Below, piece after piece: positions 7,391 to 17,400 of a stretch of 64,000 nucleotides of DNA. Where the stretch lies: the NCBI GenBank assembly GCA_029202545.1, contig CP119311.1, forward strand, positions 2,232,001 through 2,296,000, written 5' to 3'. The stretch's first letter is position 1. Each line of letters begins with the position of its first letter. Below the pieces are notes generated by a model. It was not told where the DNA came from, did no database searches, and saw nothing but the letters and a program-made list of their open reading frames with translations. The stretch is from Candidatus Pseudobacter hemicellulosilyticus. GTDB lineage: Bacteria > Bacteroidota > Bacteroidia > Chitinophagales > Chitinophagaceae. Made by a program: the position numbers and the translations under genes.

Positions 7391-9070
7391 TTATACGAGC
7401 ATGGTCAGCGGCTCTTCCAGCAGCTGCTGCAGGGTCTGCAGGAAAGCGGCGCCGGAAGCTCCATCCACTACGCGGTGGTCACAGCTGAGGGTCACTTTCA
7501 TGATATTGCCTACCACGATCTGTCCGTTCTTCACAATGGGCACCTGGTTGATAGCGCCAACGGCGAGGATACAGGAATCGGGTGCATTGATGATGGCGGT
7601 GAATTCTTCTACCCCAAACATACCCAGGTTGGAGATGGTGAAGGTATTGCCTTCCCAATCCGAGGGCTGGAGCTTTTTGCTCTTGGCCTTGCCGGCAAAG
7701 TCTTTCACTTCCGCAGCGATCTGGCTAAGGGATTTGGTATCGGCAAAACGAACTACGGGGACCAGCAGGCCTTCGTCCACGGCTACTGCCACACCGATAT
7801 TGACATGGTGGTTAACGCGGATCTTATCGCCCAGCCAGCTGCTGTTGATAGCAGGGTGTTTTTTGAGGGCGATAGCGCAGGCTTTCAGCACCATATCGTT
7901 GAAAGAGATCTTAATAGGAGATATTTCGTTCAGCTTGGCCCTGCTGGCTACGGCCTTGTCCATATTGATGGCCATGGTCACGTAGAAGTGGGGAGCGGAG
8001 AATTTGCTTTCGCCCAGGCGTTTGGCAATGACTTTACGCATCTGGGATACAGGCACTTCATCAAAGCTGACCTGGCCGGCAGGAGCGGCGGGTGCTTTGG
8101 CGGCAGCCTGGCCGGGTGCAGGAGCGGGGGCACTTTTCTCTTCTCCGGGTTTGTAATCGTCCACATCTTTTTTCACGATGCGGCCGCCATCACCGGAGCC
8201 GGATACTCTGGAGATATCAATACCTTTTTCGGAAGCCAGTCTTTTAGCCAGGGGAGATGCTTTTACGCGGCCGTCGCTGGTAGTGGAAGCGCTCTGCTCA
8301 GCGGCAGGAGCGGACTGGCCACCGGAAGCGGGGGCAGCAGCTTTGCTGTCGGACTTAGCTTCGCCTTTATCAGCAGCAGCGGGAGCGGAACCGCCGCCTT
8401 TGGCAGCAGCTACAATCCTGTCCAGATCCACTTTGCCTTCTTCACCGATCACGCAAAGCAGGGCATTAACGGCTACTTTATCTCCGGGCTGGGCGCCGAT
8501 ATATAATAATTTACCTTCTTTATAGCTTTCCAGCTCCATGGTGGCCTTGTCAGTCTCCACATCAGCCAGCAGGTCGCCCTTTTTCACGGCGTCCCCAACT
8601 TTTTTATGCCAGGCGGCAATCACACCTTCGGTCATGGTATCGCTGAGGCGGGGCATCAGGATCACTTCAGGGGTGTTGGCCAGGTCAATACCGCCACCAT
8701 TGCCAGCGGCCGGCGCTTCGGCAGCGGGAGTTTCAGCGGCGGGCGCTGCTTTTTCTTCTTTCTTTTCTTCTTTGGGGGCTTCAGCCTGGGGGGCAGCGCT
8801 GCCGCCATCCAGTAAGCCACTGATATCTTCACCGGCATCGCCAATGATGGCCAGCAGGTCGTTCACCTGCAGTTTGCCGCCTTTTTCTGTACCAATATGC
8901 AATAAAGTACCGTCTTTGTAACTCTCCAGTTCCATGGTCGCTTTATCTGTCTCTACTTCTGCCAGGAGGTCACCTTTTTTTACGGGGTCACCCACTTTTT
9001 TGTGCCAGGCCGCTATCACGCCTTCGGTCATGGTGTCACTCAGGCGGGGCATTAAAATCTTTTCAGCCAT
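7391..9070 (-). CDS. pdhC: Pyruvate dehydrogenase E2, dihydrolipoamide acetyltransferase
   Basis: This transfers acetyl groups from lipoamide to CoA in the pyruvate dehydrogenase complex. Counting from the ATG at 9070 (559 residues), there are two lipoyl domains with the lipoyl-lysine motif ETDKATMELESYK at Lys43 and Lys175. Ala/Pro/Glu-rich linkers follow, then an E3-binding domain (about 267-305, KASPLAKRLASEKGIDI) and the acetyltransferase core with the catalytic DHRVVDG at 531-537. The frame is open to 9145, but the added 25 residues are not conserved. The two lipoyl domains are nearly identical, which points to recent duplication or gene conversion. E1 and E3 genes are not in the window. 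Confidence 0.95.
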   Translation of the reverse strand: MAEKILMPRLSDTMTEGVIAAWHKKVGDPVKKGDLLAEVETDKATMELESYKDGTLLHIGTEKGGKLQVNDLLAIIGDAGEDISGLLDGGSAAPQAEAPKEEKKEEKAAPAAETPAAEAPAAGNGGGIDLANTPEVILMPRLSDTMTEGVIAAWHKKVGDAVKKGDLLADVETDKATMELESYKEGKLLYIGAQPGDKVAVNALLCVIGEEGKVDLDRIVAAAKGGGSAPAAADKGEAKSDSKAAAPASGGQSAPAAEQSASTTSDGRVKASPLAKRLASEKGIDISRVSGSGDGGRIVKKDVDDYKPGEEKSAPAPAPGQAAAKAPAAPAGQVSFDEVPVSQMRKVIAKRLGESKFSAPHFYVTMAINMDKAVASRAKLNEISPIKISFNDMVLKACAIALKKHPAINSSWLGDKIRVNHHVNIGVAVAVDEGLLVPVVRFADTKSLSQIAAEVKDFAGKAKSKKLQPSDWEGNTFTISNLGMFGVEEFTAIINAPDSCILAVGAINQVPIVKNGQIVVGNIMKVTLSCDHRVVDGASGAAFLQTLQQLLEEPLTMLV

Positions 9071-9190
9071 AACTAACGATGATTGAATTTTGTATGTCAA
9101 TGTCTTATTGCGCGTCGAAATTACAGTAAAATGAGGAATCTGCAATGCGTAAACAGGACGCGCGCAAGGGAGTTAAGTCCTATTTAATAC

Positions 9191-11083
9191 CTAAAAATCC
9201 AGTTCCAGCCTCAGCTTTTCCCGCAATTCCTTTACCAGTGGATATTGTTCCACGATGGCATGGTATTGCTGGCGGCTGTTCAGCGTGGGTTCTGCGGTCT
9301 CGTGCTCAAACACTACGGTACCATCCACCTCAATAGTGAACAGCAGCTGCCGGTTATTAAAGGCATTCACCAGGAACTCGGACAGTTGCCGGCGTTCCTG
9401 CTCAATGAATTTCTGTTCGAGGTTATTATTGGTCATCACCTCGAAATTGCTTTCGTGGTTGATCCTGAGCCGGGCCATCACAAAGGACTGGGCGGCGGGG
9501 TTCTTATTATCGCGGAGCAGCTGGGTATAGGCTTCCCATTGTTGCTGCAGGGTTTCTTCGGTGAGGGGAATGGCGGCGGCCATCTGTTCCGGGGCCTTGC
9601 CGGCAAACTGCTGCCTGATATTCTGCAGCATATTGAGTTTGCCTGTTGCAGTGGCAGTGCCGGCCTGTGCCGCAAAATTGCTGGCTGCGGGTGCGGCTTT
9701 GCTGGTAACAGTGGTGGTTGTCTGCTGGCTGGGGCTGGATCCGGCGCTACTGTTTCCGGTTGAAGGGGGCGCTGCAGTTGCCTGCTTTGCTGTTGCGGAG
9801 GCGCCGCTATTGCCGGCGGGGGCCGGTTCTTCAATCATCAGTCTGGCGCCGCCCTGCTGGGGAGTTGGTTTGGCAGCAGCTTTTTTAGCTGCCTGCGCTT
9901 CCATTACAGGCAATTGCCGGAAAGCTACCGGCCGCGCTGTTTCAACTACTTTTTTTTTACCAGCTTCCTCGCCGCCGGCCAGTTCAATGGCCTGCTGGAG
10001 ATAGGCCAGCTTGATCAGGGCCAGTTCAATATGCAGGCGTTTGTTACGTGCCGCCTTGAAGTTGATCTCGGTTTCGTTGAGGATGTTGAGCGCACTGATC
10101 AGCCAGGCCGCAGGCACCTGTTTGGCCATGGCAATATAACGGTCTTTGAAGCTCTCCACTACCTGCAGCAGGTTGGCGATCTTCTCGTCCTTGCAGACCA
10201 GCAGGTTGCGGATGAATTCGGCAAAGCCGTTCAGGACCAGGTCGCCCTCAAAGCCTTTGCGGTCTATATCATCATAGAGCAGCATAGCACCGCCGAGGTC
10301 CTGGCGCATCATGCAGTCCATCAGTTTGAAATAATAATCGGCATCCAGGATATTCAGGTGTTCCAGCGTATTATGGTAGCTGACGGTGCCATTGGTAAAG
10401 CTCACGATCTTATCCATGATGCTGAGTGCATCCCGCATGCAGCCTTCGCTTTTCTGGGCAATGAGGTGCAGGGCGGCTTTTTCAGCATCCACGCTTTCCT
10501 TCTGGCAGATAGCTTCCAGGTGTTCTACTGTATCATTGGTAGTGATGCGTTTGAAATCGAAGATCTGGCAACGGCTCAGGATGGTGGGCAGGATCTTGTG
10601 CTTTTCGGTAGTAGCCAGGATGAAAATAGCGTAGGAAGGGGGTTCTTCCAGTGTTTTCAGGAAGGCGTTGAAGGCCGAAGAGCTGAGCATATGCACCTCA
10701 TCAATGATATATACTTTGTACGCACCGGCCTGGGGGGCAAAGCGGACCTGCTCCACCAGGGTGCGGATATCATCTACCGAGTTGTTGCTGGCAGCATCCA
10801 GCTCATGGATATTCAGGGAGGTCCCTTCGTTAAAGGAAACACAGGAGTGGCACTTGTTACAGGCTTCTCCATCACTGCCGGCATTTTCACAATTGATCGT
10901 CTTGGCCAGGATCCGGGCACAGGTGGTTTTGCCCACGCCGCGGGGGCCGCAGAACAGGAAGGCATGCGCCAGGTGCTGGTTCCTGATCGCATTCTTAAGG
11001 GTAGTGGTAATATGCCCCTGGCCCACAACGGTGTCAAAGGTCTGGGGCCTGTACTTTCTTGCCGAAACGATAAACTTGTCCAT
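9191..11083 (-). CDS. dnaX: DNA polymerase III subunits gamma/tau
   Basis: The clamp-loader ATPase of 630 residues. Walker A is GPRGVGKTT at 46-54, the zinc module uses Cys65, Cys75, Cys78 and Cys81, and DEVHML plus the SRC sensor stretch (LSRCQIFDFKRI) follow. Domain III ends near residue 365. The tail, about 380-630, is Ala/Thr/Ser-rich and ends in a small conserved domain typical of tau. Codons 376-378 (AAA AAA AAA) form an uninterrupted run of nine A at 9950-9958, exactly at the core-tail junction; one extra or one missing A stops translation within two codons, giving a gamma-like product of 378-380 residues. See findings. Confidence 0.95.
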   Translation of the reverse strand: MDKFIVSARKYRPQTFDTVVGQGHITTTLKNAIRNQHLAHAFLFCGPRGVGKTTCARILAKTINCENAGSDGEACNKCHSCVSFNEGTSLNIHELDAASNNSVDDIRTLVEQVRFAPQAGAYKVYIIDEVHMLSSSAFNAFLKTLEEPPSYAIFILATTEKHKILPTILSRCQIFDFKRITTNDTVEHLEAICQKESVDAEKAALHLIAQKSEGCMRDALSIMDKIVSFTNGTVSYHNTLEHLNILDADYYFKLMDCMMRQDLGGAMLLYDDIDRKGFEGDLVLNGFAEFIRNLLVCKDEKIANLLQVVESFKDRYIAMAKQVPAAWLISALNILNETEINFKAARNKRLHIELALIKLAYLQQAIELAGGEEAGKKKVVETARPVAFRQLPVMEAQAAKKAAAKPTPQQGGARLMIEEPAPAGNSGASATAKQATAAPPSTGNSSAGSSPSQQTTTTVTSKAAPAASNFAAQAGTATATGKLNMLQNIRQQFAGKAPEQMAAAIPLTEETLQQQWEAYTQLLRDNKNPAAQSFVMARLRINHESNFEVMTNNNLEQKFIEQERRQLSEFLVNAFNNRQLLFTIEVDGTVVFEHETAEPTLNSRQQYHAIVEQYPLVKELREKLRLELDF

Positions 11084-11160
11084 TATGGCTGCAATTTAAG
11101 AAACCCGGCCCGAACCGCGCAGCCCTAAATCTGCGGGTGTGAATAATTTGGTAATTCGCT

Positions 11161-11168
11161 TACTTTTG
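11161..11168 (+). promoter_or_regulatory. Bacteroidota -7 box before the RlmI-like gene
   Basis: TACTTTTG is a perfect match to the TAnnTTTG -7 consensus of Bacteroidota. The ATG at 11173 follows after 4 bp, so the transcript would be almost leaderless. No clear -33 TTTG at the expected distance is visible. Confidence 0.45.
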
Positions 11169-11172
11169 CCGG

Positions 11173-12345
11173 ATGACGAAAGCGATCCTTAAGAGAAAGA
11201 TCAGCCACCGGGTGATGAACGGCCATCCCTGGATCTTTGCAAATGAAGTGAATACAGTGGATGGAGAAGTGAAGCCCGGCGATATTGTGGAAGTGGTGAC
11301 CCATGACAGGAAGTTTGTTGGAAAGGGGTATATCAACCCCCAGTCGCAGATACTGGTGCGCCTGCTCACCCGCAATAAGCAGGAAGTGATTGATGAGGAA
11401 TTCTTCTACCGCCGCCTGCTCCAGGCCTGGCAGTACCGCCAGCAGCTGGGTTATGTGGAGAACTGCCGCCTGGTCTTTGGTGAGGCTGATTACCTGCCCC
11501 AGCTTATTATTGACAAGTTCAATGATTATTTCGTGATCCAGACCCTGGCCCTCGGCATCGATGTCTGGAAGCCGGCCATTGTAAAAGCCCTGGAAAAGAT
11601 CTTCCAGCCTAAAGGCATCTATGAGCGCAATGATGTGCCGGTCCGGGAACTGGAAGGACTGCCGCAGGTAAAAGGATTTTTATCGGCCCCCTTTGATACA
11701 AAGATCAGCATCAATGAAAATGGCCTGAAATTCCTGGTGGATATTGAGAACGGTCAGAAGACCGGTTATTTCCTGGACCAGCAGGATAACCGCCGCGCCA
11801 TACAGCATATTGTAAAAGACGCCGATGTGCTGGGCGCCTTTACCTATACCGGCACTTTTGAGATCCATGCCGCCTGTTATGGCGCAAAGTCCGTACTGGG
11901 ACTGGATATTTCCGCCAATGCCGTGGCGCAGGCCAATGTCAATGCAGCGCTCAACGGGGTGGGCGATATCTGCAAATTCCAGGAAGAAAACGCCTTTGAC
12001 GTGTTGAAGCAATGGGGAAAGGATGGCCGCCAATATGATGTGGTGATGCTGGACCCGCCTTCTTTTACCAAGACCCGCGACAATATACAAAAAGCCATTA
12101 CCGGCTATAAGGAGATCAACCTGCGGGGCATGAAGCTGGTGAAACCGGGTGGTTTCCTGGTCACTTCCAGCTGTACCAACCTGATCCAGCCCGAGCAGTT
12201 CCTGGAGATCATCCAGATGGCGGCCAGGGATGCACGCCGCAATATCCGCCAGGTCACTTTCCAGGCACAAGCTGCCGATCACCCAATTATCTGGGGCTGG
12301 GACAATACACAATACCTGAAATTTCTGATTATCCAGTTACTTTGA
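11173..12345 (+). CDS. rlmI: Class I SAM-dependent rRNA methyltransferase, RlmI-like
   Basis: This 390-residue protein has an N-terminal PUA RNA-binding domain (about 1-75), a central RlmI-specific domain and a C-terminal Rossmann methyltransferase domain. The SAM-binding stretch is LGAFTYTGTFEIHAA near 218-232, the catalytic motif is MLDPPSF near 292, and the catalytic Cys lies in VTSSCTNL. E. coli RlmI (23S rRNA m5C1962) has the same architecture and length, so 23S cytosine-5 methylation is the expected activity. The 3' end overlaps the convergent sorting-domain gene by 9 bp. Confidence 0.88.
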   Translation: MTKAILKRKISHRVMNGHPWIFANEVNTVDGEVKPGDIVEVVTHDRKFVGKGYINPQSQILVRLLTRNKQEVIDEEFFYRRLLQAWQYRQQLGYVENCRLVFGEADYLPQLIIDKFNDYFVIQTLALGIDVWKPAIVKALEKIFQPKGIYERNDVPVRELEGLPQVKGFLSAPFDTKISINENGLKFLVDIENGQKTGYFLDQQDNRRAIQHIVKDADVLGAFTYTGTFEIHAACYGAKSVLGLDISANAVAQANVNAALNGVGDICKFQEENAFDVLKQWGKDGRQYDVVMLDPPSFTKTRDNIQKAITGYKEINLRGMKLVKPGGFLVTSSCTNLIQPEQFLEIIQMAARDARRNIRQVTFQAQAADHPIIWGWDNTQYLKFLIIQLL

Positions 12346-12687
12346 TACCTGGAATTTACCGGAGTCGATGAGCCTGCCGCCCTTATCCCTTAACTGGAAG
12401 ATATAAACACCGCGGAAGAAGTCAGCCAGGTTTACCACTGTACGGGGGGTAACGCTGTTGTTCTCATATACTTTTTTACCCAGCAGGTTAAAGATCTGGA
12501 AGCTGTAGTTTTTGTTGGCTTCCCTTTCAAATTCAAACGTGATGAAGGAAATAGCGGGGTTGGGATAGAACTTGAGGATCTTTGCTGCAGGCTCAGGGGA
12601 CGGCATTCCGGGCGCAGGCGTACGTGCCTGGCCGAAAGCCTGGGTACCTAAGATGATTAAAAAAGAGAGCGTGTAAAAAATCTTCAT
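12337..12687 (-). CDS. Minimal secreted protein with type IX sorting domain
   Basis: This 116-residue protein consists of a signal peptide (1-19, ending AFGQ), a Pro-rich linker of about 15 residues and a type A T9SS sorting domain. The sorting domain shows FYPNPA, the NYSFQIFNLLGKKVYE strand pair, NLADFFRGVYIFQL and a basic C-terminus. There is no room for cargo, which is unusual since the domain normally trails a much larger exported protein. It could be a remnant of a larger gene or a small surface-anchored peptide. Confidence 0.8.
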   Translation of the reverse strand: MKIFYTLSFLIILGTQAFGQARTPAPGMPSPEPAAKILKFYPNPAISFITFEFEREANKNYSFQIFNLLGKKVYENNSVTPRTVVNLADFFRGVYIFQLRDKGGRLIDSGKFQVSK

Positions 12688-12894
12688 GCAGCTTGATTTT
12701 TATTACTCTATGGCCCAATTTATTACCAATATTCCAAAGTTACAACTCATTTGTTAAATATTTCTAACCTGTTCCCCGCCTTTTTGAGGCCCGGAACCAG
12801 GCTTTAACGTTTTTTTAGCCGGCAATGACCGGCCTGTAGTAACTGCTACAAGAATGATGCCGCGGGGCCTTACGATTTTACAAGTAGCTGATAA

Positions 12895-13365
12895 TCAGTT
12901 TAATTCGCTCAGTTTTGCCTGGATAGCCTTAAAATCCGGGATATCTCCAGCGTTTTCCAGGACCTGGGCATACTGGATAATACCTTCTTTATCTATAATA
13001 AAGGCCGACCGCTTGGACACGCCTTTCATATCAAATACAAAATTATCATAGAGGCTGCCGTAGGCCTGGGATACTTCTTTGTTGAAATCACTCAGCAGGG
13101 GGAAGTTGAGACCCTGGTCCTCTTTGTACCTGGCCAGCGTAAAAATAGAATCCACGCTGATGCCCAGTACCTGTGCGTTCATGTCATTGTATTGGGCAAT
13201 GCTGTCCCTGACGCCGCAAAGTTCTTTGGTGCAGGTACCGGTGAAGGCCTGGGGGAAGAACAGCAGTAATACATTCTTTCCTTTGAGTTCTTCCAGGCCC
13301 AGCTTGGTCTTGGCTGAATCATACAGTTCAAAATCAGGGGCTTTTTGTCCTACTTCAATAAGCAT
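12895..13365 (-). CDS. Peroxiredoxin, AhpC/TSA family (BCP/PrxQ-like)
   Basis: This 156-residue thiol peroxidase reduces hydroperoxides in the cytoplasm. The active site FTGTCTKELCG has Thr42 and the peroxidatic Cys45; Cys50 lies five residues on, where E. coli BCP has its resolving cysteine, so an intramolecular disulfide is likely. The conserved Arg of the family probably lies in SKRSAFIID. No signal peptide. It is a single gene with about 200 bp before the next gene on its 3' side, in which I see no clear terminator. Confidence 0.9.
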   Translation of the reverse strand: MLIEVGQKAPDFELYDSAKTKLGLEELKGKNVLLLFFPQAFTGTCTKELCGVRDSIAQYNDMNAQVLGISVDSIFTLARYKEDQGLNFPLLSDFNKEVSQAYGSLYDNFVFDMKGVSKRSAFIIDKEGIIQYAQVLENAGDIPDFKAIQAKLSELN

Positions 13366-13409
13366 AGATCAATTTTTGTTCAACTAAAATACGCATATTA
13401 TTGATTGCA

Positions 13410-14450
13410 TTAAAAGCGCGGGCACAATACTTTATCGCGGCTGCTGTTGTCACGGTCCAGGAAGGCCACATAGGAAAGGGACAGCTCAAATCCGCCCCGG
13501 CCCTGGCTTACAGTTTTCAGCTGGGATACGTTCACGTCATAGCTGATGGCCAGTGACAGCGGCCGTTTATCGATCTTGATCACGGGTATCAGGGCGTCTT
13601 TCCAGCGCAGGAAGGCGCCGGCATGCAGGGTGTAGAGGGGCTCGTCCGGCAGATCGCCCAGCTTAAAGGAATACAGTGCGCCGCCGATGGTTTCATTGAA
13701 AGTACCCTGGATGGAATGGTCTGCCTGCAGGGTAAAATAGGACCAGTCGTCAATATCGAATTTCACGCCGGCGGAAAGTACATATTTGGGTTGCAGTTCA
13801 ACATCCGGGTTGCGGTAAAAAGAATTTTTAGGCCGGTTGAGGTGATGATAGGCTGCGCCGAGGAATAGCATGTTGCGTTCTTCCTGTCCAAAGCTGGTAT
13901 TGAAGCTCATGCCCACGCTGGCATCCCAGCTGGTGAAATTGGGCGAGGTCAGCAGCTCGCCATTGGGCAGGGTGGGATTGAAGCCGCCGGGGCCATATTG
14001 CTCATCAGTGGTCATCTTGGACATGTCAAAGCTCTTGCGCACCATACCGCCCATAAAACCCAGGGAAAGGTACATGGGTTTCTCGCTGCTCAGAGATTTG
14101 TGGTAGTTGATGGCTGGCAGGAAATGCGTAGTGGTAAGGCCTACAGTGCCGGCCTTATCAAACAATATCTGGAGACCGGTGCTGATAAAATCATCGCCGC
14201 GGCCAACGGGCATTTTGTATTCTGCATTGAGGGAGCCGCTGCGGTAGGCATTGGTAACACTGTTCCATTGGTCGCGGTACACACCCTGTACGCGCACATC
14301 CCCTTCAAAGATACCTGCCAGGGAGGGGTTGCGCAGGAGGGGCGCTTCAAAGAACTGGGAGAAATGGATATCCTGCGACCAGGCCCCAGTCCCGCTGCAC
14401 AACAATGCTCCTGCCAGGAGGCATTGCCCCATAATTTTGCCGGTTTTCAT
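13410..14450 (-). CDS. PorP/SprF family type IX secretion outer-membrane protein
   Basis: This is an outer-membrane barrel of the PorP/SprF family, which attaches or helps export T9SS type B substrates such as the gliding adhesin SprB. I chose the ATG at 14450 (346 residues), which gives a good signal peptide ending GAWSQ; ATGs at 14456 and 14459 are also possible, while the longer frame to 14552 runs into the upstream gene. The mature start QDIHFSQFFEAPLLRNPSLAG is the family hallmark. It follows the two giant PKD proteins by about 47 bp, reproducing the known sprB-sprF arrangement, so it is the likely partner of one or both. Confidence 0.92.
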   Translation of the reverse strand: MKTGKIMGQCLLAGALLCSGTGAWSQDIHFSQFFEAPLLRNPSLAGIFEGDVRVQGVYRDQWNSVTNAYRSGSLNAEYKMPVGRGDDFISTGLQILFDKAGTVGLTTTHFLPAINYHKSLSSEKPMYLSLGFMGGMVRKSFDMSKMTTDEQYGPGGFNPTLPNGELLTSPNFTSWDASVGMSFNTSFGQEERNMLFLGAAYHHLNRPKNSFYRNPDVELQPKYVLSAGVKFDIDDWSYFTLQADHSIQGTFNETIGGALYSFKLGDLPDEPLYTLHAGAFLRWKDALIPVIKIDKRPLSLAISYDVNVSQLKTVSQGRGGFELSLSYVAFLDRDNSSRDKVLCPRF

Positions 14451-14497
14451 AGTCATCATTTGATATTGAGTAATGATTTTAAAGGATAAAGGATCGG

Positions 14498-17400
14498 TCA
14501 TCGCATCAGCATCAGGTCCCCTTTCACAGGAATGATGGCTGAGTTGTTGCAAATAAATTCCACAATATAAATATATACATCTGCATTGGCAGGCTTGCCT
14601 TTAAACGTTCCGTCCCAGCCCGCGGTTGCATCATTTGAATTAAAATTCCTTTTTTCGTAGACCATCTCGCCCCAGCGTGTGAAGATCCGCATGCTGCTGA
14701 TCCGGCTGATGCTTTTACCCCTGGGATAGAAAACATCATTGCGGCCGTCGCCGTTGGGTGAAAAACTGTTGGGTACAAAATAGTTCTCTTCATTACAGAC
14801 CACGCTGACGGTTACTTCGCTGCTGTTGGTACAGCCGTTCTGGTCTTCCACTGCTACCTGGTAGGTAATGGTCTTCCTTGGACTGGCCAGCGGTGTGGCG
14901 CAATCTGTACAATTCAGGTCCGTCACCGGTGTCCAGGTATACCGCACAATATCCGGACCATAGGTAACCGGCAGGTTGATACTGGAGCCGAGGGCGATGG
15001 TCGGGTTGTTCAGGATATTGATGACAGGTTGCGGGGCCACGGTGATCTGCTTGCTGGTATTGTCCTTACAGCCAAGCAGGTTAGTGGCTTCCAGCTGCAC
15101 CGTATACTGCCCGGTACTGCCATAGCTGGCGCTTACCCGATCGGTATTGCCGGCGCTGCCCCCACCGGCCAGGTCCCATTTCCAGGTGATGGCGGTGTCC
15201 GGAACGGCCAGGGTACCCTGCAGCGGAAAGGTTTCATTGATACAGGCAATATCATCACCGGTAATGGAAAGATCAGGCGTCCGATAAACGCGTACCGTAT
15301 CTGTTTTCTCGCTTCTGCAGTTATTATCTGTTTCCATCCGGAGCCTGACATAATAGGTGCCGGGCGTTGTGAAGTGATGGACAGGATTTTTCTCGGAAGA
15401 GAAAACGCCGGGCTCCAGCTCCCAGGTGCGGGTCCGGATAGGATCCTGGCGCTGCTGGGTATAGTCAGTGAAGTAAACGGTGCCTTCATCACAGAATTTC
15501 TTCTGGTCCATCCCGAACAGAATGGGTGCGCCATGGATCCGGACGGTGGTAGGACCACCCACTGTTACCACGCATTGCTGCTGATCCGTCAATATTACCC
15601 GGGGGTTATAATAATTAGGATTGGCATAGAAGTGGGAGAAGCTGGTTTCCTGGTTATTGTTAACGCCGCCATCGGCAAACTGGAAAGAGTAAGTAGTAGA
15701 GGGCGGCGTCAGCAGGTTGAAATGCACGGTCAGGGAATCACAGGCTGTGGTAGGGCTGTAGCTGATCTGTGTAAAGGTATTGGGATTATAGATGCTGACC
15801 GGGCTGGTCAGGGATTCTTCACAACCACCATAGCCTATCAGCACCAGTTTGGCCTGGTAGGGCGCGCCATTGATATTATAATTATTATAGAAGTGGAAAG
15901 GGTCTGTAAGCGTGGAGGATTCCCCGTCGCCGAATTCCCAGTAAAAAGATTCATAGTCCTGTCCACGGAAAGTGAATTTGGTTTCCAGTGGTGGGCAGAT
16001 AGTGGTGGTATCTGCAATATCAAATGCAGGCTTGGGTTTTACCACGGTGATATAATCAGTGAAGCTGGCAGTGTTTGTACAGCCGTTGGCATCCCGTACC
16101 AACAGGCTGACACTGAATTTGCCGTCATCCACAGGATAGGCATAACGCGGGTGTTGCTCTGTGGAAGTACTGCCATTGCCAAAATCCCAGCTATAGCTCA
16201 GCCCGATCCCTTTGGAAGTATCTGTGAACTGGATATTGGTCCTTGGGCAGATACTGGTATAATCACTTCTGAAGCCTGCCAGTGGCCGGGTAATATGAAG
16301 GAGGTCGGGCTGTGTATAGGAATGCTGGCAGCCTTGCTGGTCCTCTACGGTCATGGTCACCTGAAATTTTCCGGTATCGGTATAGGCATATTGCAGCGGA
16401 GCGCTGGTGAAGGTGCTGGCTGGTTTGCCATCGCCAAAGTCGAAGGTCCATTTGCTGATGGGGGTGACAGAACTGGTACGGTCAGTGAACAGTACAGGTG
16501 TATTTGCGCAGCCGGTGAGGGCAGTGGTCCCGAATTCGGCTGTGGGGCCGGTAACGGTAATAGCGTCAGCAATAGTTACATCATTTCTGCAGTTATTGAT
16601 ATCCGTGATACGCAATGTCACGGGGTATACGCCTGGCTGGGTAAAGGATGGCGTGATGGTCTGGGCGCCGGGCGCTGGTGCTTCAGTGCCAATTGTCCAT
16701 AAATATTCTATGATATTGGCAGGGTTTGCCGGGTTGGCGGTAAGGGAGGAGGGGATATCCCGGCATACAACGGGTTTGTCCACGGTGAATCTGGCCTCTT
16801 CGCCCACCAGTTCAATATTCTGGGCGCTGCTATGGGTACAGGTACCGTTGGAGGCGGTGAGTTTGGCAGAATAACTTCCCAATGCGCCAAAGGTTTTTAC
16901 CAATGGAGTGGTAGAGCCTGGCTGGGTGGTCCCGTCACTGAATTCCCAGGAATAAGTATAAGGACCATAAGCCGGATCGGCATCAGATTCATTGGTAAAG
17001 GTCACCCGCCGCTGGTTGTCGCAGGTAACGGCATAACTGAAAGCCGCCATGGGTGGCTTGACCAGGATGGTCTTTGTCATAGGCGTACCGCCACAGCGAT
17101 TATTGAAACCGATAAAGGTCACTGTATAGGTGCCCGGTTTGGCAAAACGGTGCTGCGGATTTTTTTCAGTAGCAGTTTCTCCATCCCCAAAATCCCATTC
17201 CCATCCATTGGTTGTCCTGCCGGTGGACATGTCATGGAAATGAACGGATTCTCCCACGCAGGCTTCGGTGATCCCGGCGCCTGCGGCATTGGTCATACTG
17301 TAATTAACAGTGGGTGGCAGGCCAACCCTGATGCCCCTGGGCAGGGTAAGGGTTTCCTCACAGCCGCCGGTAGTGGTTACTTTCAGGGTGAGGGTGTATT

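Noticed and set aside
15029..16702. 557-codon plus-strand frame opposite the PKD protein
   Set aside because: Antisense shadow of the PKD repeats; no recognisable domain.
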